A stretch of DNA of 64,000 bases from Hondaea fermentalgiana (taxonomy: Eukaryota; Sar; Bigyra; Thraustochytrida; Thraustochytriidae): assembly GCA_014084085.1 (NCBI GenBank), contig NPFB01000041.1:56246-120245 (forward strand), read 5' to 3'. How positions within the stretch are numbered: position 1 is the first letter of the stretch; the number at the start of each line of letters is the position of its first letter. Under the pieces are notes generated by a model. It had not been told where the DNA came from. It was given only the letters and a program-made list of their open reading frames with translations, and searched no databases. The translations under genes and the position numbers were made by a program. Below are positions 1 to 9,982 of the stretch, one piece after another.

Positions 1-1635
1 CTGGATTCGTTGCCGCGTATTCATTCCAAGAGCCAGACGCACGACATTGCGTCTGGATCTGCGATTCAGGCCGCCTACCGCGTGATGGTCCACATTGGAG
101 GCAAAATGATCGTCTTCCAGTCAAAGCTGCCGACCTTGGGCAAGGGCAAGCTCGCGCACCGCGAGAACGTGCGGCTCCTGGGAACTGACAAGGAGCACAC
201 CCTGTTTCAGCCGGCCGATGCTTTTTACCAAAATACCGTCAGCGAAATGGGCAAGAACCAAGTCTCAATCGAGCTCTTTCTCACGCCGACAGCATACTGC
301 GACGCGGCGTCGCTGCACTCGCTGGCCAAGTCCACGGGCGGCCAGCTCCACTTTTTCCCTCGCTTCACGAGCCAGCGGCATGGCCAGGCGTTTGCCGAGG
401 ACGTCAAGCGCACACTGACCCGCGAGATCGCTTGGGAGGCAGTCTTGCGTCTGCGGGCCTCGCATGGCGTCCGCGTCACGGGATTTCACGGCAACTTTCA
501 GCTGCGTGGAAACGATCTCATGCAGTTGCCCACTTGCGATGCTGACGCCACGTACGCGCTCGAGTTTCGTCACCAGGAGAAGATGGTCACCTCGGGCGTC
601 GTCACGCTGCAGGGTGCGCTCTTGTACACGAACTCGAATGGCCAGCGACGCATTCGCGTGCTCACGACGGTGCTTCCCGTTACCTCGACAGTCTCTGACC
701 TGCACGCCTCGGCGAATCAGGACGCTATTGCGGCTTTCATTTCCAAAAAGGCTTCGACGGAGGCCTTTTTGATGGCGCTGCCGCAAATTCGCTCCAAGAT
801 GCAAAACTTTTGCGTCAACGTCTTGCGCGCAAGCAAGTCGTCCATGAATAGCATGCCGTACGGTCAGCCTCCTGGCATGATGATGCCTCAGCAACAGTAC
901 CAGCAGCAGCAACAGCAGCAGCAGCAGCAGGGGCCCCAGCTGCCTGAGAGCATGTCTCTCCTTCCCTTGTACGCGATGGCCATGATCAAGAGTCCTGCAT
1001 TTCGCGGCGGCGACCATGTCGGCTTTGATGAGCGCATTAATTTTTTGCACGCTGTTAATCGCATGTCGCGCGCCAATTGCGCCCTCTTCCTGTACCCGCG
1101 TCTGTACGAGATGCACTCCATGACGCCCGACTGCGGACGGCCCGTGGCGGTGCCCGCAAACAACCAGGATGCGCCTCTCGAGGCTGGAACGCTGCGTTTC
1201 GGTGAAAATCAGCGCATCAAGCTGCCGCGCCTGGTGAACTTGTCTGCCGGTAGCCTCAACTCTTCTGGGGTCTTTTTGCTCGACAATGGGCTCGAGCTCA
1301 TGCTTTGGGTTGGCCGAGGTGTGGACCCTCGACTGGTGCAAGCCCTCTTTGGTGTCCCGACGCTCGACGGTATTGACGGCGGCGTGCTCCGCGTCGAGAG
1401 GCAGCCCGACGACAACGACATGAAGCAGCGTATTTGCAACATCATTGATGGTCTTCGCGGCTCGTGCAAGGGGACCTTCCAGCAGATTCAGGTCATTAAG
1501 GAGGGCGATCCTCTTGAGATTCGTTTCCGCTGGTTTCTCGTCGAAGACCGCGCCTCCTTTACAGGAGGCTCCTTCTCCTACGACGAGTTCATTGGCAACT
1601 GCCAGCGTCTCAGTCTTCAGGCGCCGCAGCGATAA
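1..1635 (+). CDS. SEC24: Protein transport protein SEC24 (COPII coat), 5'-truncated by the window edge
   Basis: SEC24 is the cargo-selecting subunit of the COPII coat that buds vesicles from the ER; it pairs with SEC23. The frame is open from base 1, so the gene begins upstream; no ATG here is a credible start. About 544 residues are visible, roughly the C-terminal half of the usual 900-1100. In order I see the end of the trunk domain (IGGKMIVFQSKLP, LLGTDKEH, ASLHSLAKSTGGQ), the beta-sandwich (EIAWEAVLRLR through RRIRVLTTVLPV), the helical domain, and a C-terminal gelsolin-like domain (GVFLLDNGLELMLWVGRGVD). A glutamine run (CAG/CAA, about 901-930) is inserted in the helical domain just before LPLYAMAMIKSPAFR, where a surface loop is expected. 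The stop is TAA, followed at once by an A-rich 3' end. Family assignment is firm; which SEC24 paralogue is not resolved. Confidence 0.95.
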   Translation: MDSLPRIHSKSQTHDIASGSAIQAAYRVMVHIGGKMIVFQSKLPTLGKGKLAHRENVRLLGTDKEHTLFQPADAFYQNTVSEMGKNQVSIELFLTPTAYCDAASLHSLAKSTGGQLHFFPRFTSQRHGQAFAEDVKRTLTREIAWEAVLRLRASHGVRVTGFHGNFQLRGNDLMQLPTCDADATYALEFRHQEKMVTSGVVTLQGALLYTNSNGQRRIRVLTTVLPVTSTVSDLHASANQDAIAAFISKKASTEAFLMALPQIRSKMQNFCVNVLRASKSSMNSMPYGQPPGMMMPQQQYQQQQQQQQQQGPQLPESMSLLPLYAMAMIKSPAFRGGDHVGFDERINFLHAVNRMSRANCALFLYPRLYEMHSMTPDCGRPVAVPANNQDAPLEAGTLRFGENQRIKLPRLVNLSAGSLNSSGVFLLDNGLELMLWVGRGVDPRLVQALFGVPTLDGIDGGVLRVERQPDDNDMKQRICNIIDGLRGSCKGTFQQIQVIKEGDPLEIRFRWFLVEDRASFTGGSFSYDEFIGNCQRLSLQAPQR

Positions 1636-2336
1636 AAAAAACAAAAAAACAAAAACAAAAACTCAGAGACACATGCGCCTTTTTTCTTTCTTTTCCTTTC
1701 TTGTCTCACCAAGCCCGACAACAACGCTTGCTTGGGCGATGCTATTCAGCTGTGCCAGTCTTCGCAGCATCATCAGCCAGAAGCATCAGCAGCAGCTGCA
1801 GCAGCGCGCGGGTCCGCGACGCTTTCTTTGCCGTGGCAAGGCGCTGAGCTGAGCATCCTTCAGCGCGGCCTTGCCTTGTCTTCTCTCAGCTCGCACGTTC
1901 AGCCAGCCAGCGGCTGCGTGCTCCAAGTTGTGATGTGTGAGAGTGGTTCAGAGTGGTTCATCCATTCCCGTCATTCATTCATTCATTCACTCATCACTGT
2001 CGATGATCCAGTCGCTAGTGATTGACCCGACAAGCAAAACAAGCAAGCAACGAGAGCAAGCAGATCGAAAACGGGGCGCCGCGGCGTGCGAGCAGCTTCG
2101 GAGCGCGCGCTGGGGCGAGGGAGGCCGAGGCCAGGCCGCGCGAGGACGCCGGCGCGAGCGGACACGCGTCCCGGGGAGGAAAAGGTCGACGTGGCGAGCT
2201 ACCTCGAGTGCAGCTGGCAGGAGCAGCGAGCTGGCTGACACCAGGTCCCAAGCCGTGGAGCAGCGAGAGCAGCAGCAAAGGCGACGCGAGGAAAGGGACA
2301 CGAAGGGGACGACGCGCGGAGACAGACGCGAAGACG
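1636..2336. other. Intergenic: SEC24 3' end and TMEM161 promoter/5' UTR
   Basis: No gene seen. It starts with an A-rich stretch after the SEC24 stop. Near 1973-1993 there is a short ATTC tetranucleotide run with neighbouring TCACTC; similar runs lie upstream of other genes here (about 7010-7030). From about 2060 to 2336 the sequence becomes very GC- and purine-rich and stays open in the TMEM161 frame, but it has no ATG in that frame, so I read it as 5' UTR or promoter. Confidence 0.5.
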
Positions 2337-3887
2337 ATGGCGCTCCTGAGCTTTGACTCGCTGGTGATCTTGCTGACGCTCTTTCAGTTCAGCAGGAGCA
2401 GCGTGATCCAGGTCGGCAACTGGGCGCTCTCGTCGCTTGTGACGCTCATTCCGGGCAACGTGGCGCAGCTGAGTGATGCCGTCCAATCGGGCGCCACCAA
2501 GAAGGAGGCGACGACGCGCAAGGGCCGCAAGTCGAGCAAAAAGGGACGTCGCAATGCCGGCGCCGCTGCCGCTGAAGAGACGAAGACAGCGGGCGAAGCC
2601 ACGAGCGGGGACGCAGGGAACTCGCCCTTTTACGAAGTGCAAATGAAGTTGAACCATCTCAACTTTTACCGCGAATACGACATGGTTGCCGGACTGGGCG
2701 CCGTGGGCGTGGCATCCTTTCTCATGTCCGAAGTCGCGTATTGCCTGCTCTGGGGCGGAAATCTGCGCGGCCCGCAAACAGCGACCAGCTTTGTGCTCGG
2801 TGCTCTGGTCTTGATCAACATGGGCGTTCTTGGCCAGGTGCTGCGTGCTGCTGGCAGCGGCGAAAAGCAATACTCGCTTGCGTTTGCTATCCTCGGATTT
2901 TTGGCGTGCATGGTACTCAACGGAATGGTTTCGGACGCCGAAGTGCTTCCCGATCTCAAGTTCGAACGTGGTTTTGCCAGCACCGAGGCGATCCCGGAAT
3001 CGGTACACACCGAATTGTGGTGGAGTGTCAACCTGGGCCTTTGCCTCTTTGGCGCAATGTTTGCCTATGTCTCCTTTTTGCCGGCCATGCGCTTCGCGCG
3101 TGTGTATCACGAGACGGTCGGTCTTGCTGACCGCAAGCAGCATGTGACGTCTATGCTGCAGCCGACGCTGGCGACTCGCATGGTTCTTCATCTGAACTTT
3201 GTATTGCCTCTTCTCGTCGTGCTCTTGTACGTTGAACCGCTGTCTACGCAGCCAATTGTGGATAACCTGCTGGGCGGGGACCGCGCATTGTACGTGCGCC
3301 TGCGCTTTGGCATCATGTCTTTTGCTGCTGCGCTGCGCCTGTATCTCTTTCCGCGCATGATGCAGGGCTACGCGGACTCTGCGTACCTGGTGGTGCAGTT
3401 CATGCTCTTGCATAAGGGCAAGTTTTCTGCGGAAGCCATTGTCAACACGCTGAACGCTTCATATCGGTCCGTATGCAGCGCTGCGATTCACTACCTGGCG
3501 CCCGCCCTGATGATGGCCTATTTGGTTCTGTTGCACGCACGTGTGCACGAAAATGCCTTTGGGCTCTGTAACCCTTGCTGGGCGCTCGCGGGGTACAATC
3601 GAACGACGGTGCCGTACACGCAGACAGCAGCAGACTCGTTGCTGCGTTCCTTGGCGGCACAGCACATGCCAGAAAGCGGCACGCTTGTTCCTTTGGACAT
3701 TTTGGCGCCTGTGCTGGAAACGATGACGGTATGGGTGCACTTTGTCTGGTTTGCATTCTCCGCTGGCGCTTTGTTGCACTGGCGCAGCGGTGGAGGTGAC
3801 ACGCCTCGCAAGTTTGCCATTTCGAGTGAGCTTCAGGCTGCCGCGGTCCGAGAGGCCCAGGCAGAGGCGAGCAAGAAGAAAAAATAA
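2337..3887 (+). CDS. TMEM161: TMEM161-family multipass membrane protein
   Basis: This is a 516-residue membrane protein. I recognise it by the block LHLNFVLPLLVVLLYVEPL followed by ALRLYLFPRMMQGYADSA, which lines up with the LHINFLAPL..VLLWVKP and ALRL..MRSHLQAYL.LA segments of animal TMEM161A/B, and by a preceding GF...LPAMRFARV segment. About eight hydrophobic spans are visible, beginning at the N-terminus, with a Lys/Arg/Ala-rich cytosolic-looking loop (about residues 53-90) after the first. The tail ends in lysines. TMEM161 proteins are widespread in eukaryotes; animal work links TMEM161B to membrane excitability, and the molecular activity is unknown. The frame is open further upstream but only from a TTG, so I start at the first in-frame ATG. 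The TAA stop overlaps an AATAAA, a possible poly(A) signal. Confidence 0.8.
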   Translation: MALLSFDSLVILLTLFQFSRSSVIQVGNWALSSLVTLIPGNVAQLSDAVQSGATKKEATTRKGRKSSKKGRRNAGAAAAEETKTAGEATSGDAGNSPFYEVQMKLNHLNFYREYDMVAGLGAVGVASFLMSEVAYCLLWGGNLRGPQTATSFVLGALVLINMGVLGQVLRAAGSGEKQYSLAFAILGFLACMVLNGMVSDAEVLPDLKFERGFASTEAIPESVHTELWWSVNLGLCLFGAMFAYVSFLPAMRFARVYHETVGLADRKQHVTSMLQPTLATRMVLHLNFVLPLLVVLLYVEPLSTQPIVDNLLGGDRALYVRLRFGIMSFAAALRLYLFPRMMQGYADSAYLVVQFMLLHKGKFSAEAIVNTLNASYRSVCSAAIHYLAPALMMAYLVLLHARVHENAFGLCNPCWALAGYNRTTVPYTQTAADSLLRSLAAQHMPESGTLVPLDILAPVLETMTVWVHFVWFAFSAGALLHWRSGGGDTPRKFAISSELQAAAVREAQAEASKKKK

Positions 3888-4222
3888 ATGCGTTTGGCCC
3901 ACAGACAAAAGAACTTTGTCCAGGCAAGTAACTGAGTTAGTTTCATAATCTACATCCTGAGTGCGGCGCGTCGCCATCATGTTTTTTCTTTGGGAGAAGA
4001 GGATTGCCATTCACATGTCAAGATGGGCGGAATCTATATCAATGGAAATCTTGTGGAGGAAGCGCAGCTGGCTGGCTGGCTGGCTGTATGTTTCTACCAT
4101 GGTACTGTTTTTGAAGAAACAGGTTGTTTTCACGATGCGGGGACGTGCTACCAAGCAGACACTGGTCGATATCAATTGAGTTAGTGTAAAACGAATCTTG
4201 CTAAAGAACGCGCCAGTGACGG
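3888..4222. other. Convergent intergenic region between TMEM161 and WRAP73
   Basis: This is the 3' side of both neighbours. It is less GC-rich than the genes and contains a short GGCT tandem run near 4067-4086. No coding or RNA gene is supported. Confidence 0.5.
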
Positions 4223-5890
4223 TCAGTTGACAAGGGCAAAAGCAGTTTGCGTCTTAGACAAGAGAAGGAGCGTATCTCCAGCAGAGCTCCATTTGATACC
4301 GAGAACACCTTCGCTGGGCACAGGGTCGCTGGGATCGGGGGACCAGGCGTGCGCTTGAATGAGCTCGTTCTCGCACTGTGGCGTCCACATATATGCACAG
4401 GCGTCACCTGAAGCAATGGCGAGACGAATCTGACATGGATCCCACTTGAACGAGTTGACCCTACTAGAGAGCTCGAGCACGGCAAAGGGCGAGAGCATGT
4501 CCATTTTCCAAATCCAGATAACAAAGGGCTTTTGGTCGTCCCGCGTAGCGAGGAACTGACCATCAAAGCTCCAAGCGATGAGGCCAATTCCAGACTTGGG
4601 CAGTGGTTTTTTCATGTCCGGTTTGACAACGACAAACTTGTGCACGCCGGTGCTGGAGTGGTTGGCGTTGTTGCCTGTGAGGGCCGGCGTCTGGGCCTGG
4701 TCGGTTTGGTCTGCTGCGCGTTGTGAGATCCAACGAATGCCCGAGTTTCGAAGAACAATGGAATTGGGGTGCTCACATTCTGCGATGGGCCGCCAGGTCA
4801 TTGTGTTGAGAACGCGGCAGACATTGTCAAAGCTACCGACGGCAGCAAATTTTGAAGCGTTTGAGTATGCAATGGTCTTGATACCAAGTGCATGCTCGTA
4901 GGCCGAGTAGCGCGCGAGCAGACTTCCGTCAGCCGGGTTGTACACGAGCAATCGGTACTCAATGGGGCAATCGCGTACAATGATGGCATCGTTGTCGGCG
5001 CTCCAGACGATTTCTTCAAGATCGGTGCTGGCGACTGTGAAATGCTGAAGCTTGGCCCAGCGGCCCTTGGATGTACTGTACACGGCAACGCTGTCCTTAC
5101 ACTCGCGCCGATGCGCAACAGCCATGAACTCGCCATCGGCGGAGAACCTGCAGCCTTGCGTCGTTGGTAGCTTGGGATTCATAAAGATGCGCTGCGTTTC
5201 GTCGACAAGAGACCAGACGCTGAGATGGAGTTGAAAGTCGGCAATGGTGACGAGATGGCGGCCGTCTGGTGCGAGTGCGGCGTGCACAAGACCGCCGACG
5301 CCCTCGGAGACGCGGCACGTGAATGTACGGTCCTGCACAGAAAACACTTGCACGAGGGCGCGCTTGTACTGAGCGCATACAACGAGCAAAGAGTCAGCGG
5401 ACCAATCGATGCTTTCGACGGTGTCGACGCAGCTGAAGCGACATTCGACCTTGAATCCTCCTGCCTCGTTTCCGGTGCCGCGCTCGATTGTGGGCACGCG
5501 GACGACGACGACGCCAGTCCCGCTCGCGAATGCCGCGAGTTGACCGTCTGGGGAGAATTTAGCAAGTCCGTGGCTTGTCCGCACGGTGAACTTGGGTTTC
5601 TTGGGCGCGGACGCTTTCGCTTTTTCGGCGGCGGAGGCCGCGCCAGCTTTCTTGCTGTCGGTGGCGCCGGGTTTTGTCATTGTTGTCGCTTTTCGCAGTT
5701 GCGAGGGAGCTGGTCTTCGCGCAGCAGCACCGGTAGCAGCAGTTCCGGCAGCGGTCTTGGCCCGGGATCTGGCTGTGCTCGACGACGTTGTCGGAGCGGT
5801 CCGGGTCCGGGCGCTGGCGGTGTTGTCTCCGCCGCTGACGTTCTCGCCGTCGGCCCGGCGTCGCGCCGGGCCGCGCGCGGAGGCCTTCAT
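4223..5890 (-). CDS. WRAP73: WRAP73 (WDR8) WD40-repeat protein
   Basis: WRAP73 is a centrosome/spindle-pole WD40 protein, in animals and fungi found in a complex with SSX2IP/Msd1-type proteins that anchors microtubules and minus-end kinesin. The 555-residue protein matches human WRAP73 along most of its length: LAKFSPDGQLAAFASG, SIDWSADSLLVVCAQYKRALVQV, GGLVHAALAPDGRHLVT, RRECKDSVAVY, YSAYEHALGIKTIAYS, then KSGIGLIAWSFDGQFLATRDD and VNSFKWDPCQIRLAIASG, ending on a last blade with LLLLSKTQTAF. The N-terminal ~110 residues are Ala/Ser/Arg/Lys-rich and unlike the family. The open frame begins at a GTG at 6019; I use the first ATG (5890), but the ATG at 5680 (MTKPGATDSKK), much nearer the conserved core, is a real alternative. 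Confidence 0.9.
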   Translation of the reverse strand: MKASARGPARRRADGENVSGGDNTASARTRTAPTTSSSTARSRAKTAAGTAATGAAARRPAPSQLRKATTMTKPGATDSKKAGAASAAEKAKASAPKKPKFTVRTSHGLAKFSPDGQLAAFASGTGVVVVRVPTIERGTGNEAGGFKVECRFSCVDTVESIDWSADSLLVVCAQYKRALVQVFSVQDRTFTCRVSEGVGGLVHAALAPDGRHLVTIADFQLHLSVWSLVDETQRIFMNPKLPTTQGCRFSADGEFMAVAHRRECKDSVAVYSTSKGRWAKLQHFTVASTDLEEIVWSADNDAIIVRDCPIEYRLLVYNPADGSLLARYSAYEHALGIKTIAYSNASKFAAVGSFDNVCRVLNTMTWRPIAECEHPNSIVLRNSGIRWISQRAADQTDQAQTPALTGNNANHSSTGVHKFVVVKPDMKKPLPKSGIGLIAWSFDGQFLATRDDQKPFVIWIWKMDMLSPFAVLELSSRVNSFKWDPCQIRLAIASGDACAYMWTPQCENELIQAHAWSPDPSDPVPSEGVLGIKWSSAGDTLLLLSKTQTAFALVN

Positions 5891-7735
5891 GGCGGCGCCT
5901 TTGCACGCGCTGCGGGCTGCCGCAAGTCCGCGACGCCGAGGCAGAGGCAGGAGATGAGATGGGCAGGGGCTGGGCCACGCAGGCGAGCTCGCGCGGCGCA
6001 GCCAAGTAGTCTGTCTCACTTATCGATCTCTGCGCGAGCGAGCCATCTCTGCGCAAGACTCCGACATAACCGTCGCTGTTTTGTAACCGTTAATTCTGTA
6101 ACCTCTTTGGAGAGGAGGTTTTTTCGAAACAGTTTTTTTTTTAAACCAAAAAATTGGTCACAGCGGCCGGCCGGGAACAAGAGAGGTTGCGTTATCCTTG
6201 AAGCAGTCGGCTGGCAGTCAGACAGCGTCGATGGGCGATGCAGCGCGACCCGGCCGATGGCGGCTGCGTCAACTCACTCACTCACTCACATCAGGCTGCT
6301 ATTCCAATTTGAGCCTGTCACAGATGTGCGCGCGCTGACCAACGGTGTGCGCCGGCGCAATAACAAATCCAATCCCCTGACTGTGTGTGAGTAGGAGCGA
6401 GGGCGTCTCCTCGCGGCCCACTCGATCCGCCGATCAATCCATCAATCGAGCGCCGCCGCGCGTGGCCTCGCTGAGCGCGCTGGGCGCGCTGGGCGGCACT
6501 GGCTCTGCGCGCGCGCCGTCAGTGACGGCGGCCGACAATCAAGTCTCGCGCGCAATCGCCCGGAAGTTAGTCAGTTGGTTGGTCGTAGAGAGTTTAACGT
6601 CAGTCAGTCATTTACTGTTAGTTAGCCGGTAGGGGGCGGGTCCGCGCCGCCGACCGGCCAGCCACCGTCGTTCCTCCTAGTCGAGCCACTGCCTGCCGCG
6701 AGTCGAGCTCTTCGTCGCGCAGATCGTGTGGTCGGTGCGCCTGGTCGTTTGGCTCTTGCCGGCGGCAGCATTCGCATCAGCCGCAGCAGTAGCAGCAGCT
6801 GCCCTGGCAGATTCGGGTTTTTTGATGACGATTCCTCGTTCGAGATTCCTGGTTTGCCTTTTTTCCATTCGAGATAGGCCTGTGCTCGGCCTTTCCTTCG
6901 AAGCCACGCCATCGAAGAAGGGCGGCCGCGCCAGCTGCATCGCCCGCGCCACGCGTTGAAACCCCCTTCGTGCCACCTTCAATTTTCCCAAGGGTCACTC
7001 ATGCACTCATACATTCATTCATTCATTCCTTCACGCACTCACATCATCACCGGTCGCGTGCCTCCTCGCTCTCGCGCGCGAGGCAGGGTCGGCGCACGAA
7101 GCCGTCCGGGACCGGCCGGCCTGCCGACCGGCGGCCTCCAGGCCGGGGACGCAGGCAGACGTGCGTGCAAGCGCATGCTTTTCGAGCAGGCGGGACGGAG
7201 CGTGCGGCACGTGCAGGTACGCGCGCGGCGCACAGGGCGGTATTCCGCGCTTACAGTCGGCCAAAGCCGCCCGAAAGTCGGCAAAGAGAGGCGGCGCAAG
7301 TAAGTGCGCAACAATAAAAAAAGAGGGAAACGAAGAGGCCAGAAGCAACAGAGAGGAGGCCTGGCGCAGCGCCTCGCCGAGCGGCGGCAAAACAATCAAG
7401 CCGCGGCCGGCGCAGGCATTGAGGCGCGTGTTGATTGTGCTCGAGCGCAGGCGCGGCGGCGAGCGGCAGCGGCGCGAGCGGCGCAGGGCCGCCCGCGGAG
7501 GAGAAAGGCGCGGGCGGAGGCGAGGGGGACGCGGCGGCGCACGCGCGGCACGTGCGCGCGAAATTGATTGATTGGGCTAGCTAGCGAGCTAGCTAAGCGA
7601 GGGCGCCGGGGAGCGAGCGGGGGAGAGCGTGCGGCGTGCACGCCGTGCGCAGAGCAGAGCAGAGCAGAGCAGAGCAGAGCGCGAAGAGCAGAGCAGGGCA
7701 GAGCGGAGGGGAGAGACGAGGGGGAGGGGGGGGCG
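5891..7735. other. Divergent intergenic region (1.8 kb) between WRAP73 and the TIR-like/TPR gene
   Basis: It holds the 5' flanks of both genes. Visible are a run of T and A near 6118-6150, TCAC/CTCA repeats near 6270-6290, an ATTC run near 7010-7030, very GC-rich sequence from about 7400, and a GAGCA-type tandem run just before the downstream start. Long open frames occur on both strands, as expected from high GC, but none has a recognisable protein. No tRNA or other RNA gene was found by eye. Confidence 0.45.
7640..7705. repeat. AGAGC pentanucleotide tandem repeat
   Basis: Perfect and near-perfect GCAGA units run from about 7648 to 7705, ending roughly 30 bases before the ATG of the TIR-like/TPR gene, so the repeat lies in the likely 5' UTR or core promoter. 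Confidence 0.8.
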
Positions 7736-9982
7736 ATGAAGGCCGTGAGGAGGCTGTCGAAGCGGCTGTCCGTGGTGCGCAAGGATAACCTGAGCAACGA
7801 TGTCGTCTCGTTTCGAGGCGTGTCCCTTGGCGTGCTCGAAGAACTGGCGCAGGCCGTGCAGGACGGGAGCGCCGCGCCCGGCGTGGAACTGTACGAATGC
7901 GTAGAGGCGCACGACAGGTTCCAGCTGGGCGACAGCGTGCAGCTCGTGGACAAAGCGCCCCAGCAGCCCAGCTCACTCCTGTCCTTGATCAGCGAGAAGC
8001 AGTACGCCGGGCGGTGGCGCGCACCGGAAGGCGTCGTCCAGGACGTGCTCTTCCTGCCAAGCAAATTCAAACGCAAGGAACGCAAAGAGTGGAACATGCA
8101 CGACGTGACCGTCTTCGTGCTCATGGTGAGAACCCAGGAAAATCAAGAACGCTTTGTCGACACGGTCGGCCGCGAGGGGCGTGGCTCGGCCTTTGCAGGC
8201 ATTTTCGTGTCGCAGTCTCACACGAGCCGCTTTGCTGACCTCGTTCACGCTTTGCATAGGTACTTTGAAGACAAAGGCATTGCGCCCCGAAGTCGTTTCG
8301 TCTGGCTCGACATTTGCAGCGCCAACCAACACGTGCTGCACAACGACAAAGCAGGGCCGGACAACAAGCTTCACTTCTTACTCGAATCCTCGCTGCGCCG
8401 CGGCATCGACCGCTTCGACGATCGCGTGGTCTTCTTTGACCGATGGGACCGCCCGACACCGCTCTCGCGTGCGTGGTGTGTCTGGGAAATGCACATTATG
8501 CGGAGCAAAGCCGGCGGCACAGGGGCCATCAATATTATTGTTCCGCCCGCACTCGAGCGAAAGCTGCCAGACATGATGTTGGACGATGTAGCGCAGGTCC
8601 GCGCGCCGTACGCATCCTTTGACTCGCGTGCTGCGGCTGCAATGAACGAGCGCGACCACGAGATGATCCATGCCATCTTTCGCGACTCTGCCGGAGGTTA
8701 CGTCGCCATCAACGGGGCCATTCTCGGCGGTGTTCGCGTGGCTGCGCTCGACACCATTCGACGCGCCGTGCAGCGGAGCGTGCAGAACGACAACCTCGGC
8801 GCGGACAGCCCAGAGGCGGCCGCCCTCCTCACGCGGCTCGGCGTCTTGCTCACGGAGGAGCAGCTCTACGACGCTGCCGTCGATGCGCTCCGTAGCGCGC
8901 TGAGCACATTGCGTAGCGTCTATGGTCCCGACGACATGCGTGTGGCCCAAGTGCTTGGGTATCTGGGCAATGCGCTCGCCGACCAGGGCAAGCCAAGCGA
9001 GGCCTTCAAGGCGCTCACTTGCTACGAAGAAGAGCTCGCCATTACGCGAAAGGCTTTGCCGGAAAACCACCCGGATATCGCCACTGTTCTCAATAATCTC
9101 GCCTGTCTTCTCGAGGATGTGGAGCGCTATGACGAGGCTCTCGAGGCGTACCTCGAGGCACTCAGTATTTGGCGCCAGCAGCCCGATGCGGAAAGCTCCG
9201 AGGAGGAAGCCATTGTGCTTCTTAACATTGGTTCGCTCTACTTTCAAAAGGGCCAGCTCGAAAAGGCGTCACAGTACACGTCCGAGTCCATTGACCTCTT
9301 CAAGGCTATCGACGCTTCACACGAGCGCCTTCCCGAGGTGTACACGAACTTGGCAGTCATTTTCCACTCAGAGGGCAAAATCGAGGCCGCCATGGACCAA
9401 ATGCGAAGCGCAGAATCTGTCGCATCGGACCCTGACATGCAGGCCGATGTGCAATTACTCATGGCGAACATGCTCGACGACGATGGAAAGATCGATGATG
9501 CGCTCACTCTGTACAAGGCGGCGTACGCGACACTCGTCGAGCACTACGGCGCGCGCCACACCCGCTGTGCCGACGTCCTGAACTTCATGGGAGCCTTGTG
9601 CCAGACGAAGGGCAAGTTCGCCGATGCGCTTTCGCACTTTGAGAACGCTCTGTCGATTCGAATGGAGCTTCTTGGCGAGAAGCACCCAGAAACGGCGCAG
9701 ACGTTGTTTAACATGGCGCAGAGTCTCGAGAGCCAGGGGCACATTGATCAGGCTCTCGAACGGAGCAAAGATGCTCTCGATGCTTTCCGCTCCGCATATG
9801 GGTCTGATCATCCCGACACTAAAGATGCCAAGAGGCAGTACGATCGTCTTGAGCGCATTGCGCGCGAACTGGGTCATCGACCTTCAGCTCCGCAGCTCGG
9901 CAGCATGGCAGGTCGTCGGCGCCCGCGGCCACCCGCGGGTGCCCGCAGATCGCGCCGCGAGCTTCTTGCCGTCAACACATGA
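7736..9982 (+). CDS. TIR-like domain protein with C-terminal kinesin-light-chain-type TPR repeats
   Basis: The protein has 748 residues. Residues 155-330 look like a divergent TIR-type fold: an opening strand and helix (GIFVSQSHTSRFADLVHALHR), a second strand (FVWLDICSANQH, 188-199) and the block LSRAWCVWEMHIM around 243-255, which resembles the S-x-W-C-x-x-E motif that carries the catalytic glutamate of NAD-cleaving TIR domains (E251 here). Residues about 370-715 form at least seven TPR units of the 42-residue type seen in kinesin light chains (LGNALADQGKPSEAFKAL, LNNLACLLEDVERYDEALEAY, FNMAQSLESQGHIDQALE). The tail is Arg/Pro-rich. Proteins of this plan in protists are often labelled 'kinesin light chain' from the TPRs alone. 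A role in signalling or self/non-self response through NAD cleavage is inference. The open frame begins earlier with TTG; the first ATG follows the AGAGC repeat. Confidence 0.75.
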   Translation: MKAVRRLSKRLSVVRKDNLSNDVVSFRGVSLGVLEELAQAVQDGSAAPGVELYECVEAHDRFQLGDSVQLVDKAPQQPSSLLSLISEKQYAGRWRAPEGVVQDVLFLPSKFKRKERKEWNMHDVTVFVLMVRTQENQERFVDTVGREGRGSAFAGIFVSQSHTSRFADLVHALHRYFEDKGIAPRSRFVWLDICSANQHVLHNDKAGPDNKLHFLLESSLRRGIDRFDDRVVFFDRWDRPTPLSRAWCVWEMHIMRSKAGGTGAINIIVPPALERKLPDMMLDDVAQVRAPYASFDSRAAAAMNERDHEMIHAIFRDSAGGYVAINGAILGGVRVAALDTIRRAVQRSVQNDNLGADSPEAAALLTRLGVLLTEEQLYDAAVDALRSALSTLRSVYGPDDMRVAQVLGYLGNALADQGKPSEAFKALTCYEEELAITRKALPENHPDIATVLNNLACLLEDVERYDEALEAYLEALSIWRQQPDAESSEEEAIVLLNIGSLYFQKGQLEKASQYTSESIDLFKAIDASHERLPEVYTNLAVIFHSEGKIEAAMDQMRSAESVASDPDMQADVQLLMANMLDDDGKIDDALTLYKAAYATLVEHYGARHTRCADVLNFMGALCQTKGKFADALSHFENALSIRMELLGEKHPETAQTLFNMAQSLESQGHIDQALERSKDALDAFRSAYGSDHPDTKDAKRQYDRLERIARELGHRPSAPQLGSMAGRRRPRPPAGARRSRRELLAVNT

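Noticed and set aside
265..1644. Long open frame (459 codons) antisense to SEC24
   Set aside because: Arg/His/Leu-rich composition and no motifs; a typical shadow of a GC-ending-codon gene. The same holds for 2199-3413 minus, 5225-6394 plus and 22903-24501 plus.
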